Shown here piece by piece: positions 24,912-33,146 of a stretch of 64,000 bases of DNA (position 1 is its first letter; each line of letters opens with the position of its first letter). Location: positions 17,224-81,223 of the forward strand of contig NZ_JBBELO010000026.1 in assembly GCF_037404875.1 (NCBI RefSeq), written 5' to 3'. Under the pieces are notes generated by a model that was not told the DNA's origin, searched no databases, and saw only the letters and a program-made list of their open reading frames with translations. The position numbers and the translations under genes are program-made. The DNA is from Orlajensenia sp037404875. Its GTDB lineage: Bacteria > Actinomycetota > Actinomycetes > Actinomycetales > Microbacteriaceae.

Positions 24912-25844
24912 CTACCGGTCGAGTGCGACCGGTTCGGGGAGTCGGGTGTCGGTCAGCTCCTGAGCGACCGCCCACAGAGACGTCGCGAGGTCGGCCCCGC
25001 GCGCCGACCGCGGTGGGGAGACACGCTTCGTCGGTCCCACGACGCCCCACTTCTCGGGCCCGTAGTAGGCGCCCTGCACGGCTGCGGGATCCGCCGCGGC
25101 GAAGAGCAGCGGCTCAGCGCCCTGCGTCACATCCTGCGAGGGCAACAGCGTGCGGTCCTCGGGAGTGCGGGTGCGAGGCGTGTCGCGACCCAGATTCGCG
25201 CCTGACACCTGGAGGTTCGTTCGCGTGTAGCCCGGGTGCGCGATCGTGCTGATCAAGGGCCAGCCGCGCTCTTCGGCCACGCGGGCGAGATGCTGCCCGA
25301 GCAGCAGGTCGGCGAGCTTCGACTGCGCGTATGCGAGGTAGGGAATGTAGCGGCGGCGGGTGTACTGCAGGTCGTCGAGATGGATGCGGCCGGTGATCGC
25401 CACCATGCTGCTCATGGTGGCGACCCGCGGCGAGGGGCCCTGAAGCAGCAGGGGCAGCAGGAAATTCGTCAGGGCGAACGGGCCGAGGAAGTTCGAGCCG
25501 AACTGCAGCTCGAACCCGTCCGCGGTCTCCATCCGCTTGGGTGGCGCCATGACACCGGCATTGTTGACGAGCACGTCGACGCCGCGTCCGTCATCGAGGA
25601 TCCCGGCGGCGAATGCGCGCACGCTCGCGAGGTCGGCGAGGTCGATGTGGCGCACCTCTAGCCGCGCATCGGGCTGCGATCGCAGGATCTCGTCGCGGGC
25701 CGCGTTGCCCTTCTCGAGGGAGCGCACCGCCAGGACCACCTCGGCACCGGCGGCCGCGAGGCGTTTCGTCGCCTCGCGGCCCGTGCCGCTGTTGGCACCG
25801 GTGATCACGAATCGACGGCCATGCTGCTGCGGAACGGTGTACAT
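24912..25844 (-). CDS. Short-chain dehydrogenase/reductase (retinol dehydrogenase-like)
   Basis: 310 residues. The Rossmann nucleotide motif is TGANSGTGRE (15-24, the usual GxG with Thr in the fourth position), followed by VNNAGVM and the catalytic YAQSK (Tyr and Lys) with Ser in TMSSM. AVRSLEKG after strand two suggests NADP preference. The long C-terminal region with GAYYGPEKWGVVGPTKRV is typical of the light-dependent protochlorophyllide-reductase/retinol-dehydrogenase-like SDR group. The ribosome-binding site GGGAGG supports ATG 25844. Substrate unknown. Confidence 0.9.
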   Translation of the reverse strand: MYTVPQQHGRRFVITGANSGTGREATKRLAAAGAEVVLAVRSLEKGNAARDEILRSQPDARLEVRHIDLADLASVRAFAAGILDDGRGVDVLVNNAGVMAPPKRMETADGFELQFGSNFLGPFALTNFLLPLLLQGPSPRVATMSSMVAITGRIHLDDLQYTRRRYIPYLAYAQSKLADLLLGQHLARVAEERGWPLISTIAHPGYTRTNLQVSGANLGRDTPRTRTPEDRTLLPSQDVTQGAEPLLFAAADPAAVQGAYYGPEKWGVVGPTKRVSPPRSARGADLATSLWAVAQELTDTRLPEPVALDR

Positions 25845-25888
25845 GCGTCCTCCCGGTTCGAGCCTAACCGCCGCGGCGCGAGGACCGA

Positions 25889-26440
25889 TCAGACCTGGCC
25901 GTCGGGGTGGCGGCGCTCGTCGGCCACCGCGTCATCGGCGTGCCGCGCTTCGGTGCGGGTCTCGGCATCGACATGAGGCTCTGCGTCGACATGACGATCG
26001 GCGTCGAGGTGACGCTCTGCGTCCACGTGACGATCGGCGTCGTCGCGACGGTCGGCGTCGACGTCGGGATCGAGCGTGTCGGCGTGCCGGGCGTGCTCGG
26101 CAGCCTGCGCGCGCAGTCCGTCCGCATCCTCGTTGTGGGCAGCCGACTGCTGGCTCAGCCGCTCGGCCTCGAGCTGTGCCTGACGGGCCGCGGCGTCGGC
26201 GCGCGCCGCATCCGCCTGCGCCTGCTGGGCATCGGCCGCCGCCTGCGCCGCAGCGGCCGCACGCTCGCGGGCGGCGAGGTCGGTTTCGGCGGCCTTGGTG
26301 CGCAGTTCCTCCGCCTTCTGCCGGTCGGCGGCGCGCTTGGCCTCACGTCGACGGGGTGCGGTGATGAGCACGATGGCCGCGACGATGAGGATGACGACGA
26401 CGATCGCCACGATGATCCAGATCCACGTACTTGTTTCCAC
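25889..26440 (-). CDS. Membrane-anchored coiled-coil protein with hexapeptide-repeat tail
   Basis: 183 residues from GTG 26440 (GAGAGAGG about 11 nt upstream). One N-terminal helix (about 5-27, WIWIIVAIVVVILIVAAIVL) anchors an Ala/Glu/Gln/Arg coiled coil (about 33-122). Residues 128-163 are six tandem hexapeptides: DADRRD, DADRHV, DAERHL, DADRHV, DAEPHV, DAETRT. A charged tail (ARHADDAVADERRHPD) follows. I recognise no catalytic domain. A structural, stress or cation-binding role is possible from the Asp/His spacing, but this is speculation. Confidence 0.7.
   Translation of the reverse strand: METSTWIWIIVAIVVVILIVAAIVLITAPRRREAKRAADRQKAEELRTKAAETDLAARERAAAAAQAAADAQQAQADAARADAAARQAQLEAERLSQQSAAHNEDADGLRAQAAEHARHADTLDPDVDADRRDDADRHVDAERHLDADRHVDAEPHVDAETRTEARHADDAVADERRHPDGQV
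25952..26059 (-). repeat. 18-bp coding minisatellite (six units)
   Basis: The DNA coding for the six hexapeptides is 108 bp of tandem 18-bp units; alternate units are more alike, giving a 36-bp higher period (for example GACGATCGGCGTCGAGGTGA against GACGATCGGCGTCGTCGCGA). Copy number may vary between strains. Confidence 0.7.
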
Positions 26441-26593
26441 GGTCCAGCAACCTCTCTCAGAGTGATTCGACACCATAGACAAGCCCTGATCGCAGGCTGA
26501 ATCATAGGGGTTGCATTCTTTCGTCCACTCTGGTTAGGGCGCTCTCAGGGGAGCGTCGCCGTGCCCTCCCGCCGGTGTGCGCGACGTCGGTGG

Positions 26594-26599
26594 CATGAT
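26594..26599 (+). promoter_or_regulatory. -10 element of second Fpg/Nei gene
   Basis: CATGAT ends 7 nt before ATG 26607, the spacing seen for leaderless genes in this window. Confidence 0.4.
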
Positions 26600-26606
26600 G
26601 TTGCCC

Positions 26607-27467
26607 ATGCCCGAGATGCCCGAGGTGCAGGCGCTGGTCGACTTTCTCGACGCTCGCGTCGGCGGCCTGCGATTCGAGAGCCTGCGCCTGAACTCCTACG
26701 CCGCCCTGAAGACGTTCGACCCTCAGCCCAGTGCACTCGTGGGTGCTGTGGTGCGGGCGGTACGGCGCCACGGCAAGTTCCTCGACATCGATGCGGGCGG
26801 CATCCACCTCGTCTTCCACCTCGCGCGAGCGGGCTGGTTGCGGTGGCACGAGGGGGCCCCATCGACGCCCCTGAAGCCGGGCCGCTCGCCCATCGCCCTC
26901 CGGGTCGTGTTCTCCGACGGGTCGGGCTTCGACCTCACCGAGGCGGGCACCAAGAAGTCGCTCGCCGTCTACGTCGTGCGCGAGGCGGCCGAGGTGCCGG
27001 GCGTCGCGCGGCTCGGCCCAGATCCTCTCGACGAGTCGTTCACGCTCGAGCGGTTCGCCGAGGTGCTGGCCGGTCGCCGTACGCAGATCAAGGGCGTGCT
27101 GCGCGACCAGTCGATCATCGCCGGAGTGGGCAACGCCTACTCCGACGAGATCCTGCACGCCGCCCGGATGTCGCCGTTCGCGCTCGCGGCCGGCCTCTCG
27201 GCCGACGATGTCGAGCGGCTCTTCAACGCCATGCGGGCGACGCTCGCCGAGGCGATCGAGACGGCCTCGGGCCGACCACCGGCAGAGCTGAAGGATGCCA
27301 AGCGCCGCGGCATGCAGGTGCACGGCCGGTCGGGGGAGACCTGTCCGGTCTGCGGCGACATCGTGCGCAGCGTCTACTTCGCCGACAACTCGCTGCAGTA
27401 CTGCGCCACCTGCCAGACCGGAGGAAAGGTGCTCGCCGACCGGCGGCTGTCGCGGCTGCTGAAGTGA
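26607..27467 (+). CDS. Fpg/Nei-family DNA glycosylase
   Basis: 286 residues starting MPEMPEVQALVDFL with the Pro2-Glu3 catalytic pair. H2TH region: VLRDQSIIAGVGNAYSDEILHAARMSP. The zinc finger is complete: C246-P-V-C249 ... C266-A-T-C269, with the DNA-contacting QTGGKVLADRRLSRLLK after it. It excises oxidised bases and nicks the abasic site by beta,delta-elimination. Compared with classical Fpg, the sequence fits the actinobacterial Fpg/Nei-like group. In-frame ATGs upstream (26577 and two more) lie before or within the likely -10 element. Confidence 0.92.
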   Translation: MPEMPEVQALVDFLDARVGGLRFESLRLNSYAALKTFDPQPSALVGAVVRAVRRHGKFLDIDAGGIHLVFHLARAGWLRWHEGAPSTPLKPGRSPIALRVVFSDGSGFDLTEAGTKKSLAVYVVREAAEVPGVARLGPDPLDESFTLERFAEVLAGRRTQIKGVLRDQSIIAGVGNAYSDEILHAARMSPFALAAGLSADDVERLFNAMRATLAEAIETASGRPPAELKDAKRRGMQVHGRSGETCPVCGDIVRSVYFADNSLQYCATCQTGGKVLADRRLSRLLK

Positions 27468-27474
27468 CCCGCGG

Positions 27475-28455
27475 TCAGCGCCTCGGTTCCCCGGGTCGTG
27501 CGCCCTCCAGCCGACGGTGCGCGGCCGTGGCCAGCAGGAAGAACGCCTGCGCCTCGGCTGACGTGCCCGGCCGATCGAAGTGCGGCGCCCCGCAGACCGG
27601 ACGCACGAATCCGAGGTCGTCCACGAGGGAGCGGGCCGTCTCGAGCAGCGAGACGCCGGTGTCGCGGTAGCTCGCAGGCAACCAGCCGTCGGCCACGCCG
27701 GTCAGGATGGTGAAGGCGAGCATCTGGCCGAGGTTGCCCTCGGCGAAGGTCGCCGGGTCGTCGATCACGTCGTGGAAGAGCCCGTCCGCTCGCCGGTGGG
27801 GCAGGGCCGCGTCGACGACGGCGCGCACGTGCTCGCTCCAGTGCGTGTGCAGCGGATGCTCGGGGCCGAGCATCCGAAGAGCGCGCGCGAGCCCGGCGAT
27901 GACCCAGCCCGTGCCGGTTCCCCAGTGGCGCGGATGGTTCATGCGCCCCTCGTCTTCGCTCCACCGCCACCCGTAGAGACCGGCGTCGGCGTCGAACAAC
28001 CGCGTGCGGTGGCCCTCGAACTGGCGCTGCGCCCCGTCCAGGTCGCCGACGAGTACGAGAAGGGGAACGACCATGTAGACGGTGTCGATCCACATCTCGC
28101 GGGAGCCCTCGATGTGGAAGAGCGTGCCGTCGTCGGCGCGCGGCGCCCCGTGCTGCAGCCAGCGCAGCTGGCGATCCAGTGCGCCCAGCAGCATCGCATC
28201 GCCGTCGCGCCGGCCGAAGAACGCGACCACCTCGCCGAGGGCGCCGGAGTTGACGATGCCGACGTCGTCGAGCTCGCCGAGCTTGCCGGCCGGGCTCTGG
28301 TGTACCACGCTGTCGCGGGCCATCCGTTCGGCGACGCCGAGCTCGCCCAGATCGAGCATCGCATGGCTGGCAACGCCCTGCTCCCAGGACTTGCGCTGCA
28401 TCGCGAGCAGCGCGGCCTGCGCCCTCTCGACGGGGTCGGTCGAACGTTCCGCCAC
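27475..28455 (-). CDS. Glycoside hydrolase family 88/105 (unsaturated rhamnogalacturonyl hydrolase-like)
   Basis: 326 residues of the (alpha/alpha)6-barrel unsaturated-uronyl hydrolases. The catalytic Asp is D124 in HIEGSREMWIDTVYM, and WGTGTGW (178-184) corresponds to the conserved WGRGNGW. These enzymes hydrate the C4-C5 double bond of unsaturated galacturonyl ends made by polysaccharide lyases. There is no signal peptide, so it acts on imported disaccharides. It starts 4 nt after the gntP stop and is the last gene of the gluconate operon, an unusual partnership. Confidence 0.87.
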   Translation of the reverse strand: MAERSTDPVERAQAALLAMQRKSWEQGVASHAMLDLGELGVAERMARDSVVHQSPAGKLGELDDVGIVNSGALGEVVAFFGRRDGDAMLLGALDRQLRWLQHGAPRADDGTLFHIEGSREMWIDTVYMVVPLLVLVGDLDGAQRQFEGHRTRLFDADAGLYGWRWSEDEGRMNHPRHWGTGTGWVIAGLARALRMLGPEHPLHTHWSEHVRAVVDAALPHRRADGLFHDVIDDPATFAEGNLGQMLAFTILTGVADGWLPASYRDTGVSLLETARSLVDDLGFVRPVCGAPHFDRPGTSAEAQAFFLLATAAHRRLEGARPGEPRR

Positions 28456-28459
28456 GGAC

Positions 28460-29917
28460 TCAGGCGCCGCCGAAGGCGAACGAGAGCAGCAGCACGCAGA
28501 TGAGGCCCAGCACCGAGATGATCGTCTCCATGACCGACCAGGTCTTGATGGTCTGGCCGACGGTGAGGCCGAAGTACTCCTTGACCAGCCAGAACCCGGC
28601 GTCGTTGACGTGCGAGAAGATGAGCGAGCCGGCGCCGACGGCGAGAACCACGAGGGAGAGCTGCACCGGTTCCAGCCCCGAGGCGAGCGGGGCGACGATG
28701 CCAGCGGCTGTGACGGTCGCGACCGTCGCCGAGCCGGTGGCGAGGCGGATGAGGGCGGCGATGATCCAGCCCAGCACGACGACCGAGATGCTCAGCGCCA
28801 CCGCGATCTTCGCGATCGCGATGCCGGCTCCGCCGTCCACGAGCATCTGCTTGAAGCCTCCGCCGGCGCCGACGATGAACACCACGCTGACGATGGGCAG
28901 CAGGCTCTGGCCGATCTTCTTGGTCAGCACCGACGCGTTGAAGCCGACCGCCGTTCCGAACGTCAGCATCGCCACGAGCACCGAGATGAGCAGGGCCACC
29001 ACCGGGTCGCCGATGAACTGCAGCGGCGGGTAGATCCAGAGGTCGGGATCCATCCAGATGTCCGAGGCCGAACGGATGAGCATGAGGGCCACCGGCAGCA
29101 GGATCGTGAAGAGGGTCAGTCCGAAGCTCGGTGTCCCCGTGGCATCGGGGTCCTGCGCCTTGCCGGTCTTCGCATCCCCTTCGGCGAGCGAACCGCTGCC
29201 GCTCGTGACGGCCAGCGCCGCACCGGATGCGCCCACGGGCACCCAGCGCGCGGCGAGCCGGCCGAAGAGCGGCCCGGCCACGATGACGCAGGGGATGGCG
29301 ATGAGCAGGCCGAGCGCGAGCGTCGTGCCGACATCCGCCTTGAGCACGCCGATGGCGGCGAGCGGGCCGGGGTGCGGCGGAACGAAGCCGTGCAGAACCG
29401 ACAGTCCAGCCAGCGCCGGGATGCCGAGGAGCATCGCCTTGGTCTTCGCCCTGCTGACCGCCAGCATGACGACCGGGATGAGCAGCACGAGGCCGATCTC
29501 GAAGAACAGCGGGATGCCGATGATGCCCGCGATCAGTGCCATCTTCCACGGCAGGGTCGCCGGGCGGCCGCGCAGCAGCGTCTCGACGATGCGATCCGCT
29601 CCGCCGGAATCGGCCAGCAGCTTGCCGAGCATGGCGCCGAGCGCGATGAGAACGCCGACATAGCCGAGTACCCCGCCGACGCCGAGCTCGTACGACGCCG
29701 TCACCTTGGCGAGGTCGATGCCCGAGGCGACGCCGACGAAGAGGGCGCCGATGGTCAGGGCGAGGAAGGCGTGCAGCTTGAGCCAGACGATGAGTACCAC
29801 CACGATGGCGATGCCGAGCGCCGCCACGATGAGCACGATGGTGTCGTGCGCGGTCCACGGGTCATTGACCGACTCCGCAGCGCGCACGATCTCGTCGAGC
29901 ATGGTCCTGGCCGTCAT
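28460..29917 (-). CDS. gntP: GntP-family gluconate:H+ symporter
   Basis: 485 residues with about 12-14 predicted helices, of the GntP family. It imports gluconate or a related hexonate. Characteristic stretches are PALAGLSVLHGFVPPHPGPLAAIGVL and the C-terminal SHVNDAGFWLVKEYFGLTVGQTIKTWSVMETI. An internal hydrophilic loop (about 215-265, containing GSGSLAEGDAKTGKAQDPDATG) is longer than in E. coli GntP. GGAGAGGAGG precedes ATG 29917. It lies 44 nt downstream of gntK and 4 nt upstream of the GH105 gene. Confidence 0.93.
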   Translation of the reverse strand: MTARTMLDEIVRAAESVNDPWTAHDTIVLIVAALGIAIVVVLIVWLKLHAFLALTIGALFVGVASGIDLAKVTASYELGVGGVLGYVGVLIALGAMLGKLLADSGGADRIVETLLRGRPATLPWKMALIAGIIGIPLFFEIGLVLLIPVVMLAVSRAKTKAMLLGIPALAGLSVLHGFVPPHPGPLAAIGVLKADVGTTLALGLLIAIPCVIVAGPLFGRLAARWVPVGASGAALAVTSGSGSLAEGDAKTGKAQDPDATGTPSFGLTLFTILLPVALMLIRSASDIWMDPDLWIYPPLQFIGDPVVALLISVLVAMLTFGTAVGFNASVLTKKIGQSLLPIVSVVFIVGAGGGFKQMLVDGGAGIAIAKIAVALSISVVVLGWIIAALIRLATGSATVATVTAAGIVAPLASGLEPVQLSLVVLAVGAGSLIFSHVNDAGFWLVKEYFGLTVGQTIKTWSVMETIISVLGLICVLLLSFAFGGA

Positions 29918-29961
29918 GGCGGCCTCCTCTCCAACCGCGCCGCAGTGCGCGACGAGCAGCG

Positions 29962-30501
29962 TTACGCGACGACGAGCCCCAGTCTCGCGATGATCTCCCG
30001 GGCGATCTCACGCGGGGCGGGCCCCACGTCGACCCTTTCGATGCCCTCATCGGGCGTCGGCTCCTCGAGCGTCTCGAACTGGCTGCGCACGAGCGACGGC
30101 GGCATGAAGTGACCCTGACGGGCCGCCTGGCGTTCACTGATCATCTCCTCATCGCCCTCGAGGTAGATGAAGTGGACGCCGGGTCCGGCCTGGCGCAGAA
30201 GGTCGCGGTAGGAGCGCTTGAGGGCGGAGCAGGTGATGATGCCGCTCTTGCCCAGGGCGAGCTGGCCGGCGATCCACTGCTCGACGATGCCGAGCCACGG
30301 CCAGCGATCATCGTCGGTCAGCGCTTGGCCCGAGGCCATCTTCGCCACGTTCGCCGCCGGATGCAGCGCGTCACCCTCTTCGAAGGCCCAGTGCAGCATC
30401 TCCGAGAGCAGGGCGGCGACGGTCGTCTTGCCGGAGCCGGAGACGCCCATCAGCACGACGACGACGGGCGGGGGAACGGCGCTCGCGGCCACGGCTGTCA
30501 T
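29962..30501 (-). CDS. gntK: Gluconokinase
   Basis: 179 residues, GntK/shikimate-kinase-like P-loop kinase: LMGVSGSGKTTVA Walker A (about residues 16-28), FEEGDALHP gluconate-binding segment, CSALKRSYRD and the lid GHFMPPSLVRSQFETLE. It phosphorylates D-gluconate to 6-phosphogluconate for the pentose phosphate pathway. ATG 30501 is preferred to an upstream GTG at 30522, because TAGGTT (minus strand, 30509-30514) 7 nt upstream implies a leaderless start. A GntR-type regulator is not present nearby. Confidence 0.95.
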   Translation of the reverse strand: MTAVAASAVPPPVVVVLMGVSGSGKTTVAALLSEMLHWAFEEGDALHPAANVAKMASGQALTDDDRWPWLGIVEQWIAGQLALGKSGIITCSALKRSYRDLLRQAGPGVHFIYLEGDEEMISERQAARQGHFMPPSLVRSQFETLEEPTPDEGIERVDVGPAPREIAREIIARLGLVVA

Positions 30502-30508
30502 ACAGGCG

Positions 30509-30514
30509 AACCTA
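30509..30514 (-). promoter_or_regulatory. -10 element of gnt operon (leaderless)
   Basis: On the minus strand TAGGTT ends 7 nt before ATG 30501. It overlaps the stop of the upstream phosphoribosyltransferase gene, so gntK may be transcribed both from here and by read-through. Confidence 0.45.
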
Positions 30515-31153
30515 CGCCGCACCGGCGAGTCGGAGCAAGGCGAGTACTTCGTCGTCGCTCGTCTGCCGGAAGTCCAGGTACTCCATGCCGACCGCCATGA
30601 AGCCGGGCGGGGTGCGCAGGCAGATGACCTCGTCGGCCTCGGTGAGAAGCGGCAGCGAGTCGGGAGCGGCGACGGGAGTCGCCAGCACGACCCGACTGGC
30701 GTCGAGGGCCCTGGCGATGCGGCAGGCAGCCCGGGCCGTCGCCCCGGTCGCGATTCCGTCGTCGACGATCAGCGCCGTCCTGCCCCTCAGACGCAGGGGT
30801 GGCCTGCCGGCCCGCAGCAGTCGAACACGGCGCTCCAGCTCGGTCCGCTCTCGTCGTTCGGTCGCCTCGAGCTGCTGGGTGCTCAGGTGCGCGCTCGCGA
30901 TGACGTCGTCGTTGAGCACGCGGGCGCCGTTCTCGCCGATCGCGCCCATCGCGACCTCCTCTCGCGATGGCACGCCGAGCTTGCGCACGATGAGCACGTC
31001 GAGCGGGGCGGCGAGGGCGCTCGCGATCGGGGCGGCGACGGGAACGCCGCCGCGGGGCAGTCCGAGCACCACGGGCCGCTGCACGGGGTGTTCACAGACC
31101 AGGGCGGCGAGCAGCCGGCCGGCATCCGCCCGGTCGCGAAAACGGTCCATCAT
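30512..31153 (-). CDS. Phosphoribosyltransferase-domain protein (COG1926 type)
   Basis: 213 residues. The PRPP-binding loop is ALIVDDGIATGATARA (about residues 130-145), and VLGLPRGGVPVAAPIASAL near the N-terminus is the other conserved block. This is the stand-alone predicted phosphoribosyltransferase family; its base substrate is not known. CAGGAG precedes two adjacent ATGs (31153, 31150). It lies 10 nt upstream of gntK on the same strand. Confidence 0.87.
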   Translation of the reverse strand: MMDRFRDRADAGRLLAALVCEHPVQRPVVLGLPRGGVPVAAPIASALAAPLDVLIVRKLGVPSREEVAMGAIGENGARVLNDDVIASAHLSTQQLEATERRERTELERRVRLLRAGRPPLRLRGRTALIVDDGIATGATARAACRIARALDASRVVLATPVAAPDSLPLLTEADEVICLRTPPGFMAVGMEYLDFRQTSDDEVLALLRLAGAA

Positions 31154-31286
31154 CGCCCCGCTCCTGCACCGCGTGCGACGGCATCCCGACGGCGCCGTCG
31201 CTCGTCTTCTTCGAGGGTAGCCGCCTGCTCCTGCGGGCGTCCACGACGCGGACACCGGGAGTGCGCGCGATCATGAGGATTCGTAA

Positions 31287-31319
31287 TACACTGACGCAGG
31301 CCACCCCCGTTCAGGGTGG
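31287..31319 (+). promoter_or_regulatory. Promoter -10 and leader hairpin of the VWA gene
   Basis: TACACT (31287-31292) is a likely -10. At the predicted 5' end of the mRNA, CCACCC (31301-31306) and GGGTGG (31314-31319) pair round a 7-nt loop. The leader to GTG 31371 is about 70 nt. Confidence 0.45.
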
Positions 31320-31370
31320 TCCGAATGTGCCAGTGACGGCTGCGGGTACCCGCATGACGACGGAGTGTGT

Positions 31371-33050
31371 GTGGGACGTCACAGCGTGAGGCGGCGACGA
31401 CGCGGCCTCCTGGTGGTTGCGCTGAGCCTGGCCGTCGCGGCGGTGCTCGTCGTCACCGGAGCATTCGCCTGGACAGGGGGATGGCTGGGCGACCTGTTCT
31501 CCGACTTCTCCGGCACGGCGGATGCCGCGACTCGCTGCTCGGTGCAGAACATCGACGTGGTCGCCGACCCCGCCATCGCGCGGGCGCTGAAGAACGTGGC
31601 GCGCGATTTCGATGAGGCCCGGCACGGCTGCGTGAGCACTCGCGTGCGTGCCGAGGATTCCGCCGACACGGCATCCATCCTGGCTGCTGGCAACGACCCC
31701 CACGCCGACGTGTGGGTTCCGGACTCGCCGGCGTGGAGTGAACGCCTGGCCGCGACGGCGGCGTCGCTCGGCCGACCGACCCCCGCGGCCGCCTTCGGTC
31801 CGGCCATCGCCTCCAGTCCTCTCGTGTTCGCGGCTCCCGCGACGCAGGCGACGGAGTACGCCAAGGCGGGCGTCGGTTGGTCGGGCCTGCTGGCCGGCAC
31901 GCTGCCCGCGCTGCTGCCCGATCCGGAGGGCAGTGCGGCCAGCCTCACCGCTCTCGGAGCGCTCCAGTCCCGCGCCCCTGCGGATGATCCGCGACCCCTT
32001 GCCGCAGCGATGATCGCCCTGGGCAAGACCATTCCGCGCTCCGTCGATGCCGCCCTCGCCGCGGCGGCCCAGTCGCCCACCCCGACCGCGGTCATCACCA
32101 CCGAGCAGCAGGTGGTGGCGGCCAACACCGCGTCGCCGCAAGACGCGTTCCTCGCCCTGTATCCCGCGGACGGCACGGCATCCGTCGGATTCCCGTTCGT
32201 GCGCGTTCAGGGTTCCTCGACCGGGTCGAAGAAGAAGGACGCCCTCGTCGCCGCCTTTCAGACGGCGGCCAACGACGCTTCCGAGGTCTTCGCCGAGGCG
32301 GGTTTCCGCAACGGAGCCGGCGGCGGGCGATTGCGCTCAGACGGCGTACTGGCCGATCCGGTGAGTGCGCCAGGGGCAGCCGACGGCGCCGCCCAGCTCG
32401 GGCTGCTGCGTACCTGGTCGGTGCTCACCCTTCGCTCACGGATGCTCGCGCTCATCGATGTCTCCGGATCGATGGAGGAGCCGACCGAGAGCGGTCTGCG
32501 ACGCATCGACATCTTCCAGCAGGCGGCAACGGGCGCGATGCAGAAGTTCTCGGGCGAGGTCGAGATGGGGGTCTGGGTCTTCTCGACCAAGCGCGCCGGT
32601 GATCAGGACTGGGAGGACCTCTCGCCCATCGCACCCCTGGGGGACGCCGCGCACTCACAGCAGATCGCCGACATCATCGCCTCACTCCCGTCGCGCCTCG
32701 GCGGCGCGACCGGCCTCTACGACACCACCCTCGCCGCCGTGGCACGGGTGCGCGAGAGCTACGACCCCACCAAGGTCAACTCGGTGCTGCTGATCACCGA
32801 CGGCAAGAACGAGGACGAGGGCGGCATCTCGCTCGACGACCTGCTCGCCAAGCTCGCGGCGCAGAACGATCCGCGCAAGCCGGTTCCCGTCATCCTCATC
32901 GGCTTCGGCCCCGACACCGACCTGGACGCGATGACGAAGATCGCGAAGACGACAGGGGGAGCGGCCTACACGGCGACCCGGCCGGAAGACCTGGGCAACG
33001 TGCTCGTGGACGCCCTCTCTCAGCGAAGCTGCCGGCCGAACTGTTCCTGA
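31371..33050 (+). CDS. Exported substrate-binding plus von Willebrand A domain protein
   Basis: 559 residues. A basic N-terminus (RHSVRRRRRG) and one helix (about 13-34) secrete or anchor it. Residues about 45-330 resemble a periplasmic binding-protein fold (solute-binding domain, HADVWVPDSPAW). The VWA domain has the MIDAS motif DVSGSM at 363-368 and LLITDGKNED later, so it binds a divalent cation and probably a protein ligand. Two Cys close the C-terminus (RSCRPNCS). GTG 31371 is chosen over GTG 31365 because CGGAG lies 5 nt before it. The ligand is unknown. Confidence 0.87.
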   Translation: MGRHSVRRRRRGLLVVALSLAVAAVLVVTGAFAWTGGWLGDLFSDFSGTADAATRCSVQNIDVVADPAIARALKNVARDFDEARHGCVSTRVRAEDSADTASILAAGNDPHADVWVPDSPAWSERLAATAASLGRPTPAAAFGPAIASSPLVFAAPATQATEYAKAGVGWSGLLAGTLPALLPDPEGSAASLTALGALQSRAPADDPRPLAAAMIALGKTIPRSVDAALAAAAQSPTPTAVITTEQQVVAANTASPQDAFLALYPADGTASVGFPFVRVQGSSTGSKKKDALVAAFQTAANDASEVFAEAGFRNGAGGGRLRSDGVLADPVSAPGAADGAAQLGLLRTWSVLTLRSRMLALIDVSGSMEEPTESGLRRIDIFQQAATGAMQKFSGEVEMGVWVFSTKRAGDQDWEDLSPIAPLGDAAHSQQIADIIASLPSRLGGATGLYDTTLAAVARVRESYDPTKVNSVLLITDGKNEDEGGISLDDLLAKLAAQNDPRKPVPVILIGFGPDTDLDAMTKIAKTTGGAAYTATRPEDLGNVLVDALSQRSCRPNCS

Positions 33051-33110
33051 ACCCCGCCCGGTCTGTCAACCCTGTGGAGAAAGAAGGCGGCTCGCGTGTG
33101 CCCTGATCTA

Positions 33111-33132
33111 GTGTGACCCGTACAGGTCACAC
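33111..33132. promoter_or_regulatory. 8-bp inverted repeat upstream of the RraB-like gene
   Basis: GTGTGACC (33111-33118) and GGTCACAC (33125-33132) are perfect reverse complements separated by CGTACA. The repeat overlaps a possible -10 (TAGTGT, 33109-33114) and ends 14 nt before ATG 33147, so it could be an operator or a leader hairpin beside the ribosome-binding site GAAGGGAA. Confidence 0.5.
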
Positions 33133-33146
33133 GAAGGGAACCCGAT

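Noticed and set aside
33111..33132. CRP/GlxR operator before the RraB-like gene (TGTGA ... TCACA)
   Set aside because: The spacer between TGTGA and TCACA is 10 bp, while CRP/GlxR sites need 6. It is kept only as an unassigned inverted repeat.
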